Of a stretch of DNA of 64,000 nt, positions 46,832-54,869 are shown piece after piece. Under the pieces are notes generated by a model. It saw nothing but the letters and a program-made list of their open reading frames with translations. It searched no databases and was not told where the DNA came from. The translations under genes and the position numbers were made by a program. The first letter of the stretch is position 1. Each line of letters begins with the position of its first letter. The DNA comes from Qipengyuania huizhouensis (GTDB lineage Bacteria > Pseudomonadota > Alphaproteobacteria > Sphingomonadales > Sphingomonadaceae): positions 1 to 64,000 of the forward strand of contig NZ_JAIGNT010000010.1 in NCBI RefSeq assembly GCF_019711635.1, in the 5' to 3' direction.

Positions 46832-46963
46832 ATGATCAAGAAGCTTATGCTCGCCCTCGGAATTACCACGATGAGTCTCGCAGCCACCGCTTGCAACACG
46901 GTCAAGGGTGTTGGCGAAGACATCGAATCCGTCGGCGAAGCCGGTGAGGATGCAATCGACTAA
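46832..46963 (+). CDS. Entericidin A/B-family small lipoprotein (copy 1)
   Basis: A 43-residue lipoprotein. Residues 1-20 are a signal peptide, and the lipobox Ala-Ala-Thr-Ala-Cys places the lipidated Cys at 21. The mature 23 residues contain Asn-Thr-Val-Lys-Gly, Gly-Glu-Asp-Ile, Ser-Val-Gly-Glu-Ala-Gly. Entericidins are small envelope lipoproteins of stress and stationary phase (EcnA/EcnB toxin-antidote pair in E. coli). It is preceded by aaggat and the EcfG promoter, and followed after 3 bases by a paralogue. Confidence 0.9.
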   Translation: MIKKLMLALGITTMSLAATACNTVKGVGEDIESVGEAGEDAID

Positions 46964-46966
46964 ACC

Positions 46967-47116
46967 ATGAAAAAGAAACCCGAATTCTTCCGTAAATCCG
47001 CACTGCTCCTGTCGGTAGCAGCATTGTCACTCGGGGTGACAGCCTGCAACACTGTCAAGGGGCTCGGCGAAGATATTAAATCCGTCGGCGAGGCGGGCGA
47101 GGATGCGATCGACTGA
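46967..47116 (+). CDS. Entericidin A/B-family small lipoprotein (copy 2)
   Basis: A 49-residue lipoprotein with signal peptide 1-26, lipobox Gly-Val-Thr-Ala-Cys and lipidated Cys27. The mature part is nearly identical to copy 1 (Asn-Thr-Val-Lys-Gly, Gly-Glu-Asp-Ile, Ser-Val-Gly-Glu-Ala-Gly-Glu-Asp-Ala-Ile-Asp), whereas the signal peptides differ, so this is a tandem duplication with selection on the mature part. A terminator follows at 47149. Confidence 0.88.
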   Translation: MKKKPEFFRKSALLLSVAALSLGVTACNTVKGLGEDIKSVGEAGEDAID

Positions 47117-47148
47117 GCGCAACTCACGACATTGCGAAGAATGGCGAG

Positions 47149-47181
47149 ACGCCCGCCCTTACCGGCGGGCGTTTCTATTTT
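47149..47181. terminator. Terminator between entericidin pair and DUF938 gene
   Basis: A 9-bp GC-rich stem (47149-47157 with 47164-47172) with a six-base loop, followed on the plus strand by TTCTATTTT. It lies 33 bases after the second entericidin stop and just past the end of the convergent methyltransferase gene, so it can end plus-strand transcription and may also serve the minus strand. Confidence 0.78.
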
Positions 47182-47768
47182 CTGCGGTATACCAGCGTCA
47201 AATTGTTAGCAGGCATATGGTGTCTGGCCGTGCGGACGAAACCAGTATGTTCCGCCAAATCATCCATTTCGCTGACATACCGGATTCCCCATGCAGGATC
47301 ACGGCTGCGCAGACTCGTATCGAAGGCGAGATTCGACGGTACGGCTTCTTTCCCATTTTCGAAAGACGGGCCGTAGAGGATGAGCGGTGCACCGGTGGTG
47401 AGTACTTGGCTGGCTCGCTCGAACAGACCTTGCGTTGCCGCCCATGGGCTGATGTGGACCATATTGATGCATAGCAGCGCGTCTGCCCGCACCACTGGCC
47501 AGTTCCCCTCTTTCGCATCCAGCTCCAATGGGGCCGCGAGATTTGCATATCCCGTTTGCCTCACCCACGAAGCAATCGATTCCAGAGCCGCCGGATCCCG
47601 ATCGGTCGGCTGCCATTGCAGCGCGGGAAAACGCGCCGCCATGAATACCGCATGCTCACCAGTCCCGCTGGCGACCTCCAGCACGAGCCCGGTTTCAGGC
47701 AACTCCTTGGCCAGAACATCCGCGATCGGAGCAGAGTTTCGAGCAGCAGAGGGCGAGGTCCGCTTCAA
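47175..47768 (-). CDS. DUF938 class I SAM-dependent methyltransferase-like protein
   Basis: A 197-residue DUF938 protein. Val-Leu-Glu-Val-Ala-Ser-Gly-Thr-Gly-Glu-His (about 29-39) is the SAM-binding glycine motif, followed by Trp-Gln-Pro-Thr-Asp-Arg-Asp and Asn-Met-Val-His-Ile-Ser-Pro-Trp. Substrate unknown. TTG 47768 overlaps the acyl-CoA ligase stop (TTGA) and gives the typical DUF938 N-terminus Arg-Thr-Ser-Pro-Ser-Ala-Ala-Arg-Asn. Last gene of the dgt-linked operon. Confidence 0.88.
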   Translation of the reverse strand: MKRTSPSAARNSAPIADVLAKELPETGLVLEVASGTGEHAVFMAARFPALQWQPTDRDPAALESIASWVRQTGYANLAAPLELDAKEGNWPVVRADALLCINMVHISPWAATQGLFERASQVLTTGAPLILYGPSFENGKEAVPSNLAFDTSLRSRDPAWGIRYVSEMDDLAEHTGFVRTARHHMPANNLTLVYRRK

Positions 47769-49315
47769 TTGACCTGTCGCTCGCGGCCTTCCCAGTAAGG
47801 GGCCCGCAAATCCTTGCGGAGGATTTTGCCGCTGGCGTTGCGGGGCATCACCTCGAGCACATCGATACTCTTTGGCACCTTGAAACCGGCAAGCCTTTCC
47901 TTCGTCCACTCAATCACCGAATCTGCATCCACTTCCTGACCTGCCTTGGCCACGATGCAGGCCTTCACCGCTTCCCCCCAGGTGTCGTCGGGCACTCCGA
48001 TCACCGCAACTTCGCCTACCGCGGGATGGCCATAGATCGCGCTTTCGACCTGTGCCGGATATACGTTCTCGCCGCCCGAGATGATCATGTCCTTCATCCG
48101 GTCCTGGATGTAGACGTAGCCGTCCTCGTCCATGAGGGCAGCATCGCCCGTGTGCATCCAGCCATCTTTCAGCGAGCTCTGCGTAGCGTCGGGCAGATTC
48201 CAGTAACACGCCATGTTCGACGGGCTCTTGCAGATCAGTTCACCCACCTCGCCGCGGGGCAATTCTCGCCCATCTTCCCCGACGACCTTGAGTTCGACGC
48301 CGGGCACGGCCTTGCCCGCCGATTTCATCCGCTGATTGCCCGCCAGATCGTGATCCTCGGGTGGAAGGACTGCGATCGTCCCCGTCGTTTCGGTCATGCC
48401 GTAGCACTGAAGAAATCCGGCATCCGGGATGGTTCTTACCGCCTCTCGCAGCAGGTCGAGCGGAATGGGCGCCGCCCCGTAGAGAACATATTTGACACCG
48501 GACATGTCGGTCGTCTTCGCGCGCGGATGCTGAACGACCATCTGTAGCGCGGCCGGCACGATAAACAGGCGGGTTATGCCCTGCTCGAAAGCATCCAGCA
48601 CGCCATCGGGCGTGAATTCCTCCTGCACAATTGCACGGATACCGGAACCCATCGCCATGATGCCAAGCCCCGTCCCGCCGATATGCGCGCAGGGCATGCA
48701 GACGAGGATGGCCTCATCCTCGTCGAAGTGCGACCATGGCTGGTCCGCCTCCTGGCTCGGCATGCGTAGCGCAAAGAGGTTGCGGTTCGTCAGGACGGCA
48801 CCCTTGGGATTTCCGGTTGTGCCCGAAGTATAAAGCTGGAGGGCGGGATCGTCGGGACCAGCAGGAGCGAACGCGCCGGCGGAGGAGTTCTCGATTTCCC
48901 TGAGCGCATCACCGGTCGAAAGGATATCCGGAGGGGATTCCATCTGCTTGCAGGCCTTGCCGGCCAACTCGCCGAAGCCCTCGCCAAGCAAGACCAGTTT
49001 CGCTCCTGTATCGCCGAGAATATAGGCTATTTCGGGAGCAGCGAGACGCCAGCCGATAGGGACCATGACCACACCGGCACGAGCAGCCGAATAGAAAAGT
49101 TCGAAATAATGGCGCGAGTTCTTGCCGAGCCACGCGATCCGATCGCCTTTGCCCACGCCGCGTGAAGCCAACATGGAGACGATCTTGCGGCTGCGAACTT
49201 CAAGCTCCGCAAAGGTGAGCGCTTCATCGTCCTGCTCCAGCGCGACGTTATCGGGCCGTTCGACTGCCCAATGCTGGATAAGCTCATCGAATGTGAGCTT
49301 CTGCGTGGCTTCCAT
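47765..49315 (-). CDS. Long-chain acyl-CoA synthetase-like AMP-forming ligase
   Basis: A 516-residue ANL-family ligase. Leu-Tyr-Thr-Ser-Gly-Thr-Thr-Gly-Asn-Pro-Lys-Gly (about 165-176) is the P-loop, Tyr-Gly-Met-Thr-Glu-Thr-Thr the A5 motif, His-Thr-Gly-Asp the A7 hinge region, and Asn-Ala-Ser-Gly-Lys-Ile-Leu-Arg-Lys the C-terminal catalytic Lys. It activates a carboxylic acid (probably a fatty acid) to its CoA thioester via acyl-AMP. ATG 49315. Followed by the DUF938 gene with overlap. Confidence 0.92.
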   Translation of the reverse strand: MEATQKLTFDELIQHWAVERPDNVALEQDDEALTFAELEVRSRKIVSMLASRGVGKGDRIAWLGKNSRHYFELFYSAARAGVVMVPIGWRLAAPEIAYILGDTGAKLVLLGEGFGELAGKACKQMESPPDILSTGDALREIENSSAGAFAPAGPDDPALQLYTSGTTGNPKGAVLTNRNLFALRMPSQEADQPWSHFDEDEAILVCMPCAHIGGTGLGIMAMGSGIRAIVQEEFTPDGVLDAFEQGITRLFIVPAALQMVVQHPRAKTTDMSGVKYVLYGAAPIPLDLLREAVRTIPDAGFLQCYGMTETTGTIAVLPPEDHDLAGNQRMKSAGKAVPGVELKVVGEDGRELPRGEVGELICKSPSNMACYWNLPDATQSSLKDGWMHTGDAALMDEDGYVYIQDRMKDMIISGGENVYPAQVESAIYGHPAVGEVAVIGVPDDTWGEAVKACIVAKAGQEVDADSVIEWTKERLAGFKVPKSIDVLEVMPRNASGKILRKDLRAPYWEGRERQVN

Positions 49316-49392
49316 ATATCCTCTCCGCTGCTTTCAGCTTCGATGACATCATGCCACGCCAGTTGCATCGCGCAACCGGTTTCGGAACGCTC

Positions 49393-49845
49393 CTACTGCC
49401 AGCGCCCGGCGGCCCTCGCGCGGCGCTCGCGAACTGCCAGCCATACCAGAAGTCCCAGCGGCCCCGCCATGAATGTCGCGACAAGGATTGGAGCCTGAAG
49501 CAACCGCGAAAAGCCCTTCGCATCCGCGTCTCGCACGATCCAGAGCCCCACGAACAGGTCGAAGGCCAGATAATGGATCCAGCCTATCGCAACACCGCCG
49601 TCGCTCGCAAAAATCGAACGGATGCCTTCGATCGAACCGAAATCGAAACCGGAACCATCTCCGCCAACCGGGTCGAGCAATCCGGACAAAATCCCGACCA
49701 GACCGAGCATATAGGTCAGGCACAAAAGACCGATGCCGAGGTAAAGTACCGCTGCAAGCAGTGCCGGCCAGCGTGGAAGGAAGATGAGCGCTGACCACAT
49801 TACAATCGCCAGGATGTTGGCCGCAGAGAAAACGATGTCCCACAC
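49393..49845 (-). CDS. ABA4-like (DUF4281) membrane protein
   Basis: A 150-residue membrane protein with four hydrophobic segments. Gly-Trp-Ile-His-Tyr-Leu-Ala-Phe-Asp-Leu-Phe-Val-Gly (about 85-97) and Phe-Met-Ala-Gly-Pro-Leu-Gly-Leu-Leu (about 127-135) are the ABA4 signatures. Plant ABA4 is needed for neoxanthin synthesis, and bacterial DUF4281 proteins have been linked to beta-carotene processing. In this carotenoid-producing clade a pigment role is reasonable but unproven. It is flanked by an acyl-CoA ligase and an NAD-binding protein. Confidence 0.85.
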   Translation of the reverse strand: MWDIVFSAANILAIVMWSALIFLPRWPALLAAVLYLGIGLLCLTYMLGLVGILSGLLDPVGGDGSGFDFGSIEGIRSIFASDGGVAIGWIHYLAFDLFVGLWIVRDADAKGFSRLLQAPILVATFMAGPLGLLVWLAVRERRARAAGRWQ

Positions 49846-49857
49846 GTCTCGATCTCC

Positions 49858-50553
49858 TTACTCTTCGATCAAAATCGGGAGGCTGTTCGCCGCACGCCGG
49901 ATAGCATCGTTGTCATGGACGAACCTTCCCCGCGCTGCGCGCTTGGCGAGTGCAATTGCCGCCCTGGCGACAATTTCCGCCTTGATCCCGCGATACTGCC
50001 GGTATTTGCCAAGCATGAACAGATTGGCGAGCGGTGCAGTCGCTATCCCGAGCCGTTCGGCAGTACGCCGATCGTTATCGCGCTGACCGACCAGCAGACC
50101 CGGCCGCAGAATGTCGAGCCGCGGGAACCTGAGTCTGGTAAGTTCGCGCTCGGTTTCCCCCTTGACCCGCAGATAGAGGTTTTTCGAGGCAGTGTCCGCG
50201 CCGACGGAGCTCACGGCGACCAACCGCTCCACGCCATTGGCAAGCGCAGCCTTTGCTGTCGACAGGACGAGTTCCCGATCTACAGCACGAAAAGCCGCTT
50301 CGTTCTCTCCCGACTTCTTCCATGTCGTACCCAAGGCGCAAATGACCGCCTTGGGACGCAGCGCCTCGAAGACTTCGCCCCATTTCGACGGATCGGCGAC
50401 AAAATATTCGATACGAATTCCCGGCGGCAGCTTGGCCTCGCGCCGCCCGATGGCTTGCAGGCGAATATCCTCTCGCCCCACGCATTCTTCCATCACCTTG
50501 CCACCGATCAGGCCGGTTGCGCCAACGAGGCAGAGGCGTAGCGCCTCAGACAT
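49858..50553 (-). CDS. NAD(P)-binding oxidoreductase, HTATIP2/atypical-SDR type
   Basis: A 231-residue atypical SDR. Leu-Val-Gly-Ala-Thr-Gly-Leu-Ile-Gly at the N-terminus is the Rossmann glycine motif, followed by Cys-Ala-Leu-Gly-Thr-Thr and Val-Ser-Ser-Val-Gly-Ala. The layout and Leu-Arg-Pro-Gly-Leu-Leu-Val-Gly resemble the HTATIP2/TIP30 group. The C-terminus is basic. No substrate known. ATG 50553 overlaps the dgt stop by 8 bases, so it belongs to the dgt operon. Confidence 0.87.
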   Translation of the reverse strand: MSEALRLCLVGATGLIGGKVMEECVGREDIRLQAIGRREAKLPPGIRIEYFVADPSKWGEVFEALRPKAVICALGTTWKKSGENEAAFRAVDRELVLSTAKAALANGVERLVAVSSVGADTASKNLYLRVKGETERELTRLRFPRLDILRPGLLVGQRDNDRRTAERLGIATAPLANLFMLGKYRQYRGIKAEIVARAAIALAKRAARGRFVHDNDAIRRAANSLPILIEE

Positions 50554-51706
50554 TCGAAAGTCCTTCGGGCGCACGACCATAGATACGGCGGCACTGGTTG
50601 ATCGCGAAACGATCGGTCATGCCAGCAATGAAATCGGCAATATGGCGGCTCTTTTGCGGTTCGTCCGCAGGCAGGCGCGCCACCCAATCGTCTGGCATAG
50701 TCGCCGGATCCTGCTGGTAGGCAACGAATAGTCGCGCCACGACGTCGCGCGCCTTCTCGGCGGTCTGGATTTGCTCCGGATGATAATAGAGACGCTGGTA
50801 CATGAACTTCTTCAAACGCCGCTCCTCCACAGCGATCCCGGGCGAGAAGCCGGCGAGTTGCCTGCCAGCGCCGCGGACCTGACCGATGCTGTCCATCCCC
50901 GCCACATTGGAGCGTGTGTGCTTGATGACATCGTTGACCATCAGGCCGATCTGGCTGCGGACCAGCTCCCGCAACTGAGTTTCCCGCGTCGCATGGGGGA
51001 AACGCTGTTCGACCCGCCTGAACTGGTCGGCCAGAAATTCGATCTCCATCAGATCGTCGAGATCGAGGAATCCGGCACGAAGTCCGTCGTCTATGTCGTG
51101 ATTGTCGTAGGCAATATCGTCGGCCACGGCGGCGATCTGCGCTTCCAGCGAAGGCCACTCACCGAGATCGAGACCATACGCCGTATCGATCTCCGCCAAG
51201 GCCCAGTTCGGGGCGCCAACGGGACCGTTGTGCTTGGCCATGCCCTCGAGCGTTTCCCAGGTTAGATTCAGACCTACATGATCCGGATAGGGGCTCTCGA
51301 TCCGCGCCAGCGTGCGAATACCCTGCGCGTTGTGATCATAACCACCCGCATGCTCCATGGCCTGTTCCAGCGCCTTCTCCCCCGCATGGCCAAAGGGTGG
51401 ATGGCCGATATCGTGGGCAAGGCACAGCGCTTCGGTCAGGTCCTCGTCGAGCCCTAACTCGCGTGCGATGACGCGGCCGATCTGCGCGACTTCGATACTG
51501 TGTGTCAGCCGCGTGCGATAATGGTCGCCGTCGGGGGCAATGAATACCTGGGTCTTCGACCGAAGGCGGCGGAAGGCGATCGAATGGATTATCCGGTCGC
51601 GATCACGCTGGAATTCGCTGCGGGGTCCGCGCGCACCGTCGCGGTTTTCGGCGAATTCGCGTCCGCGCGAATGCGCAGGATCGGCAGCGTAGGGAGCTCT
51701 ATGCAT
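50546..51706 (-). CDS. dgt: Deoxyguanosinetriphosphate triphosphohydrolase-like HD protein
   Basis: A 386-residue dNTPase. His-Asp in Cys-Leu-Ala-His-Asp-Ile-Gly-His-Pro-Pro-Phe-Gly-His (about 92-104) with the upstream Arg-Leu-Thr-His-Ser-Ile-Glu-Val-Ala form the HD metal site, and Asp-Asp-Ile-Ala-Tyr-Asp-Asn-His-Asp supplies the last Asp. Length and C-terminus fit the type 2 Dgt-like subfamily. It converts dNTPs to nucleosides and triphosphate, tuning pools. ATG 51706. First gene of the minus-strand operon. Confidence 0.93.
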   Translation of the reverse strand: MHRAPYAADPAHSRGREFAENRDGARGPRSEFQRDRDRIIHSIAFRRLRSKTQVFIAPDGDHYRTRLTHSIEVAQIGRVIARELGLDEDLTEALCLAHDIGHPPFGHAGEKALEQAMEHAGGYDHNAQGIRTLARIESPYPDHVGLNLTWETLEGMAKHNGPVGAPNWALAEIDTAYGLDLGEWPSLEAQIAAVADDIAYDNHDIDDGLRAGFLDLDDLMEIEFLADQFRRVEQRFPHATRETQLRELVRSQIGLMVNDVIKHTRSNVAGMDSIGQVRGAGRQLAGFSPGIAVEERRLKKFMYQRLYYHPEQIQTAEKARDVVARLFVAYQQDPATMPDDWVARLPADEPQKSRHIADFIAGMTDRFAINQCRRIYGRAPEGLSNV

Positions 51707-51799
51707 GGAGCGCTGAGGCTTAGGTGAGCCGATTTGTCACGACAACGTGAACGAAACACGAACTCGGCAGCTTTTCGGCAGGCAGCACCATTCCATCGG

Positions 51800-51842
51800 G
51801 CAAAAGAAAGGGCCGCGCGCTTTCAAGCGGCGCAGCCCTTTC
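51800..51842 (-). terminator. Terminator after the subtilase gene
   Basis: An imperfect inverted repeat (51806-51822 with 51825-51842; GAAAGGGC arms with one mismatch and one bulge) lies 20 bases past the minus-strand subtilase stop. On the minus strand it ends in CCCTTTC followed by TTTTG, consistent with an intrinsic terminator. Confidence 0.6.
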
Positions 51843-51862
51843 AGGAATGCGACCTCAACCGA

Positions 51863-52990
51863 TCAGTTGATGCCGATGGTGTCCGGATTTCCATCCGGAT
51901 CACCGTTCACGGTGCCGCCGCTCCGCGGTGTGCCGAGCAGCAAGAGGCCGGCCATATGCGGGCTTGCCATCGAAGTCCCCGATAGCGTGGCGTATCCGCC
52001 ATCCTTGTAGGTAGAGAGAATGGACGAACCCGGCTCTGCATAATCGACCGGCGGATTGCCGTAGTTCGAGAAGCTCGACCAGTTATCGCCCTGCGCGAAG
52101 GAACTGATGGTATAGATGTTCGCATGATTGGCCGAAGCCGGCGACTTGGTCGTAGCACTGGTACTTTCGTTGCCTGCTGCCAAGGCAAACTCGAGCCCGC
52201 CCTGCGCCGCAGCGATGACCGCATCGTTGAGCGCTTGGCTGAACCCGCCACCCAGCGACATGTTCGCTACATCGTCCGAATTTGCGATCGACGCGGCATA
52301 TTCGATTCCGGCAATAACCCCGCTGGTCGATCCCGACCCGCGACGGTCGAGGACCTTGATGCCGATCACTGTTACACCCGGCGCCACACCTACGACACCG
52401 ATTCCGTTACCTTTGATGGCCGCAATCGTACCCGCCACATGCGTGCCGTGACCATTGCCGTCATCGGCATTCTTGTCGCGCGTGAAATTGGCGGCAAGGC
52501 TGGTATCCACATTCAGGTCCGGATGGTCGAAATCCACTCCGGTGTCGATCACCAGTGCGCGACCAGTGGCGCCCGTCTGGCCGCCACCGACGCGAGTGAC
52601 ACCCCAAGGAGTGGACTCGCTTGGCTGGGTTCCGCCGTCGCCACCGCCGCCAGGTCCCTTGCCCGGGGGCGGAGCGCTGACACTGTAGACCTGATCCTGT
52701 TCGCAGTAGGCGATCCGCGGGTTGTTCGCCTGCATCTTGGCCACCGCCTGCGGGGCTGCGTTTACGGCAAAGCCGCGGATCGTCCGCTCGTAAGTGAATT
52801 TGACATTGGCACCACCGGCCCGAGCCGAACGGTTGGCTTCCGCCTTCACCTGACCCTTGCTTACAAGGCCGGGGTTGAAAACGCAGACATACTGGTTTTC
52901 GATTTTCTGTGCTGCGGCAGGCGCAGCGGCAACCACTCCCGCGATCGCGATTAGGCTCGCGGTCGCGAGGCGACCTTTGTTCATTTTCAT
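51863..52990 (-). CDS. Subtilisin-like serine peptidase (S8), secreted
   Basis: A 375-residue secreted peptidase. Signal peptide 1-28 (Ala-Ala-Pro-Ala-Ala-Ala), inhibitor-I9-type propeptide to about 105, a Pro/Gly linker (107-128), then the catalytic domain with D149, H181, N274 (oxyanion) and S340 in Gly-Thr-Ser-Met-Ala-Ser-Pro. The catalytic triad is intact. The C-terminus is short (about 20 residues after the catalytic block) and ends in an Asp/Asn-rich tail. ATG 52990, or ATG 52984. Monocistronic. Confidence 0.94.
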   Translation of the reverse strand: MKMNKGRLATASLIAIAGVVAAAPAAAQKIENQYVCVFNPGLVSKGQVKAEANRSARAGGANVKFTYERTIRGFAVNAAPQAVAKMQANNPRIAYCEQDQVYSVSAPPPGKGPGGGGDGGTQPSESTPWGVTRVGGGQTGATGRALVIDTGVDFDHPDLNVDTSLAANFTRDKNADDGNGHGTHVAGTIAAIKGNGIGVVGVAPGVTVIGIKVLDRRGSGSTSGVIAGIEYAASIANSDDVANMSLGGGFSQALNDAVIAAAQGGLEFALAAGNESTSATTKSPASANHANIYTISSFAQGDNWSSFSNYGNPPVDYAEPGSSILSTYKDGGYATLSGTSMASPHMAGLLLLGTPRSGGTVNGDPDGNPDTIGIN

Positions 52991-53125
52991 TGTTCAGTCC
53001 CTTCCCATGAGATTGAGGAAGGAGAGAATGCCCGACCAAGGACGAACGGCAAGCCGCAGATAGTTAAAATACCCCGAATAATTCAGGAGAGTTACAAAAA
53101 AGTCGCAAAACTTGCCAGTTGGGTT

Positions 53126-53815
53126 TCATTCCAAAATCCAATCCGCTGCCGCCCGGCAATGAATATCGGTGGAATCGAAGACCGGCAGGACGTTGGCATC
53201 GGTATCGACCACCAGTTCCAGTTCGGTGCAGGCCAGGACGATCGCCTTGGCGCCCTGCTTTTCCTTTATCGTGATAATGGTCTTGAGTGCCCGTTCCGCA
53301 TCTCGGGTCACGCGGCCGAGCATCAGTTCCTTGTAGATGATGCCATCGACCAGTTCGACCTCGTTGGGGTCGGGCGGAAGCAGGTCAACGCCGTGAGACA
53401 CCAGCCTCTGCCGATACCAGCTTTCGGTCATGACAAAGCGCGTACCGAGCAGGGCCGCGCTTTGGCAATTCGCCTCGGCCATCGCCTTTCCGACCGCGTC
53501 GGCGATGTGGATTACGGGAATGGAGATCGCCTCGGCCACGCGGTCGTAGCTCTTGTGCATGGTATTGGCAGCGATCACGATGCCTTCGGCCCCGGCCGCC
53601 TCGAGCTTGCGGGCACTTTCGACCAGAATCGTGGCGATGGCGTCCCAGTCATCGGCATTCTTGGCGCCGGCGATGCGTGAATAATCCAGGCTGTCGATCA
53701 ACATAGGCGCGCTGGCCATGGGCTGCGCACGCTTTTGAACCAACTTGATGATGCGTTCGTAATAGGCGCGGGTGGAAATCCAGCTCATCCCGCCGATGAG
53801 ACCCAATGTGCGCAA
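53126..53815 (-). CDS. Aspartate/glutamate-racemase-family protein lacking first Cys
   Basis: A 229-residue protein of the YgeA-like Asp/Glu racemase family. Gly-Leu-Ile-Gly-Gly-Met-Ser-Trp at the N-terminus and Leu-Ala-Cys-Thr-Glu-Leu with C196 are conserved. In E. coli YgeA (from memory) the first catalytic Cys precedes Thr-Asn-Thr-Met-His; here the corresponding positions are A82-A83 before Asn-Thr-Met-His. A two-base racemase needs both cysteines, so racemisation is doubtful. Activity unknown. Spaced 46 bp from the upstream alpha/beta hydrolase. Confidence 0.85.
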   Translation of the reverse strand: MRTLGLIGGMSWISTRAYYERIIKLVQKRAQPMASAPMLIDSLDYSRIAGAKNADDWDAIATILVESARKLEAAGAEGIVIAANTMHKSYDRVAEAISIPVIHIADAVGKAMAEANCQSAALLGTRFVMTESWYRQRLVSHGVDLLPPDPNEVELVDGIIYKELMLGRVTRDAERALKTIITIKEKQGAKAIVLACTELELVVDTDANVLPVFDSTDIHCRAAADWILE

Positions 53816-53861
53816 GAGTAGCGCTCCCTCTGTAACCGTTATGCCGCCCCTGTGCGGCCCA

Positions 53862-54869
53862 TCATGATGCAGAAGTCACAACGGGCTCGGTGGATGGCGG
53901 TTCCTCGACAGGCAACTGCGGTGGAATCAACGCTTCCGAAAGCCAGATCTTCAGGTCGATCACGCTCCGCTCCGCAGCCTCTTCCATCGGAAGATGGCCG
54001 ATGCCCTCGTAGGAAACGAGGGTCGCCCGCGGCAGGTGCTCGGCGTACCATTCTCCTGCTTCATAAGGAATCAACGTATCTTCCCTTCCCCACATCACCA
54101 GCGTGGGGATCTGCAAGCGCTCGATTTCTTCGGAGGTAAAGGTGGCGCGCGCCGAGCCGAAGCGTTTCCGGGTGGCGTCGCGATTACCCGGATAGCGGGC
54201 GAGCTCCCAGTATCGGTCGACGGCCTCATCCGTCACCACATCCTGGTTCGAAACGCTTTGCGACAGGCTCTTCTCGACCAGCGAACGCGGCAGGAGCTGG
54301 CTCATGATGTCGCCGATTACAGGCATTCCCGCCAATTTGAACGCGATATTGCCGCTGCCTTCGCGTCTCACCGGCGCCCCACCTGCATCGACCAGCACGA
54401 GCGCGTCCAGCCGCCACGGTTTCTCGAGCGCATAGGCCATCGCGATCCCGCCGCCCATCGAATTGCCGGCAAGGGTGAAGGTCTCGATGCCCAGTTTCTC
54501 CGTTACCGCATCGATATCCGCGCCGAAACCCTGGGCGGAATAGTCATCGTCGGGCGCCGGGCCGGTAAGCCCGTGGCCGCGCTGGTCGAAGCGGATGACG
54601 CGGTAATCTCCCCTCAGCCGATCGGTCCACGGCTGCCAGGTGTGGAGATCGGCATTGGAGCCATGGAGCAGCACGATCACCGGCGCATCGCGGGGCCCTT
54701 CATCCCGTAGGTGAATCTCGCGGCCGTCCTCGAGCATGAGGAACCGCGAAGGACTACCGCCATACTTGGCGCGCATTTCCGCCGGATCGGTGTCCGGGAC
54801 CCGAAAAACGAGGAAGGCGATCACGAGGATCGCCGCCGCCACCAGCATTCCGCGCCAAACCCATTTCAC
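53862..54869 (-). CDS. Membrane-anchored alpha/beta hydrolase
   Basis: A 335-residue hydrolase. An N-terminal hydrophobic segment (about 5-24) is a membrane anchor. Leu-Leu-His-Gly-Ser-Asn-Ala-Asp is the oxyanion region, Gly-Asn-Ser-Met-Gly-Gly-Gly carries the nucleophile Ser, and Gly-Ile-Gly-His-Leu-Pro-Met the catalytic His. Substrate unknown. GTG 54869 forms a GTGA overlap with the dihaem cytochrome stop, which I prefer to ATG 54890. The C-terminus is Pro/Glu-rich. Confidence 0.85.
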   Translation of the reverse strand: MKWVWRGMLVAAAILVIAFLVFRVPDTDPAEMRAKYGGSPSRFLMLEDGREIHLRDEGPRDAPVIVLLHGSNADLHTWQPWTDRLRGDYRVIRFDQRGHGLTGPAPDDDYSAQGFGADIDAVTEKLGIETFTLAGNSMGGGIAMAYALEKPWRLDALVLVDAGGAPVRREGSGNIAFKLAGMPVIGDIMSQLLPRSLVEKSLSQSVSNQDVVTDEAVDRYWELARYPGNRDATRKRFGSARATFTSEEIERLQIPTLVMWGREDTLIPYEAGEWYAEHLPRATLVSYEGIGHLPMEEAAERSVIDLKIWLSEALIPPQLPVEEPPSTEPVVTSAS

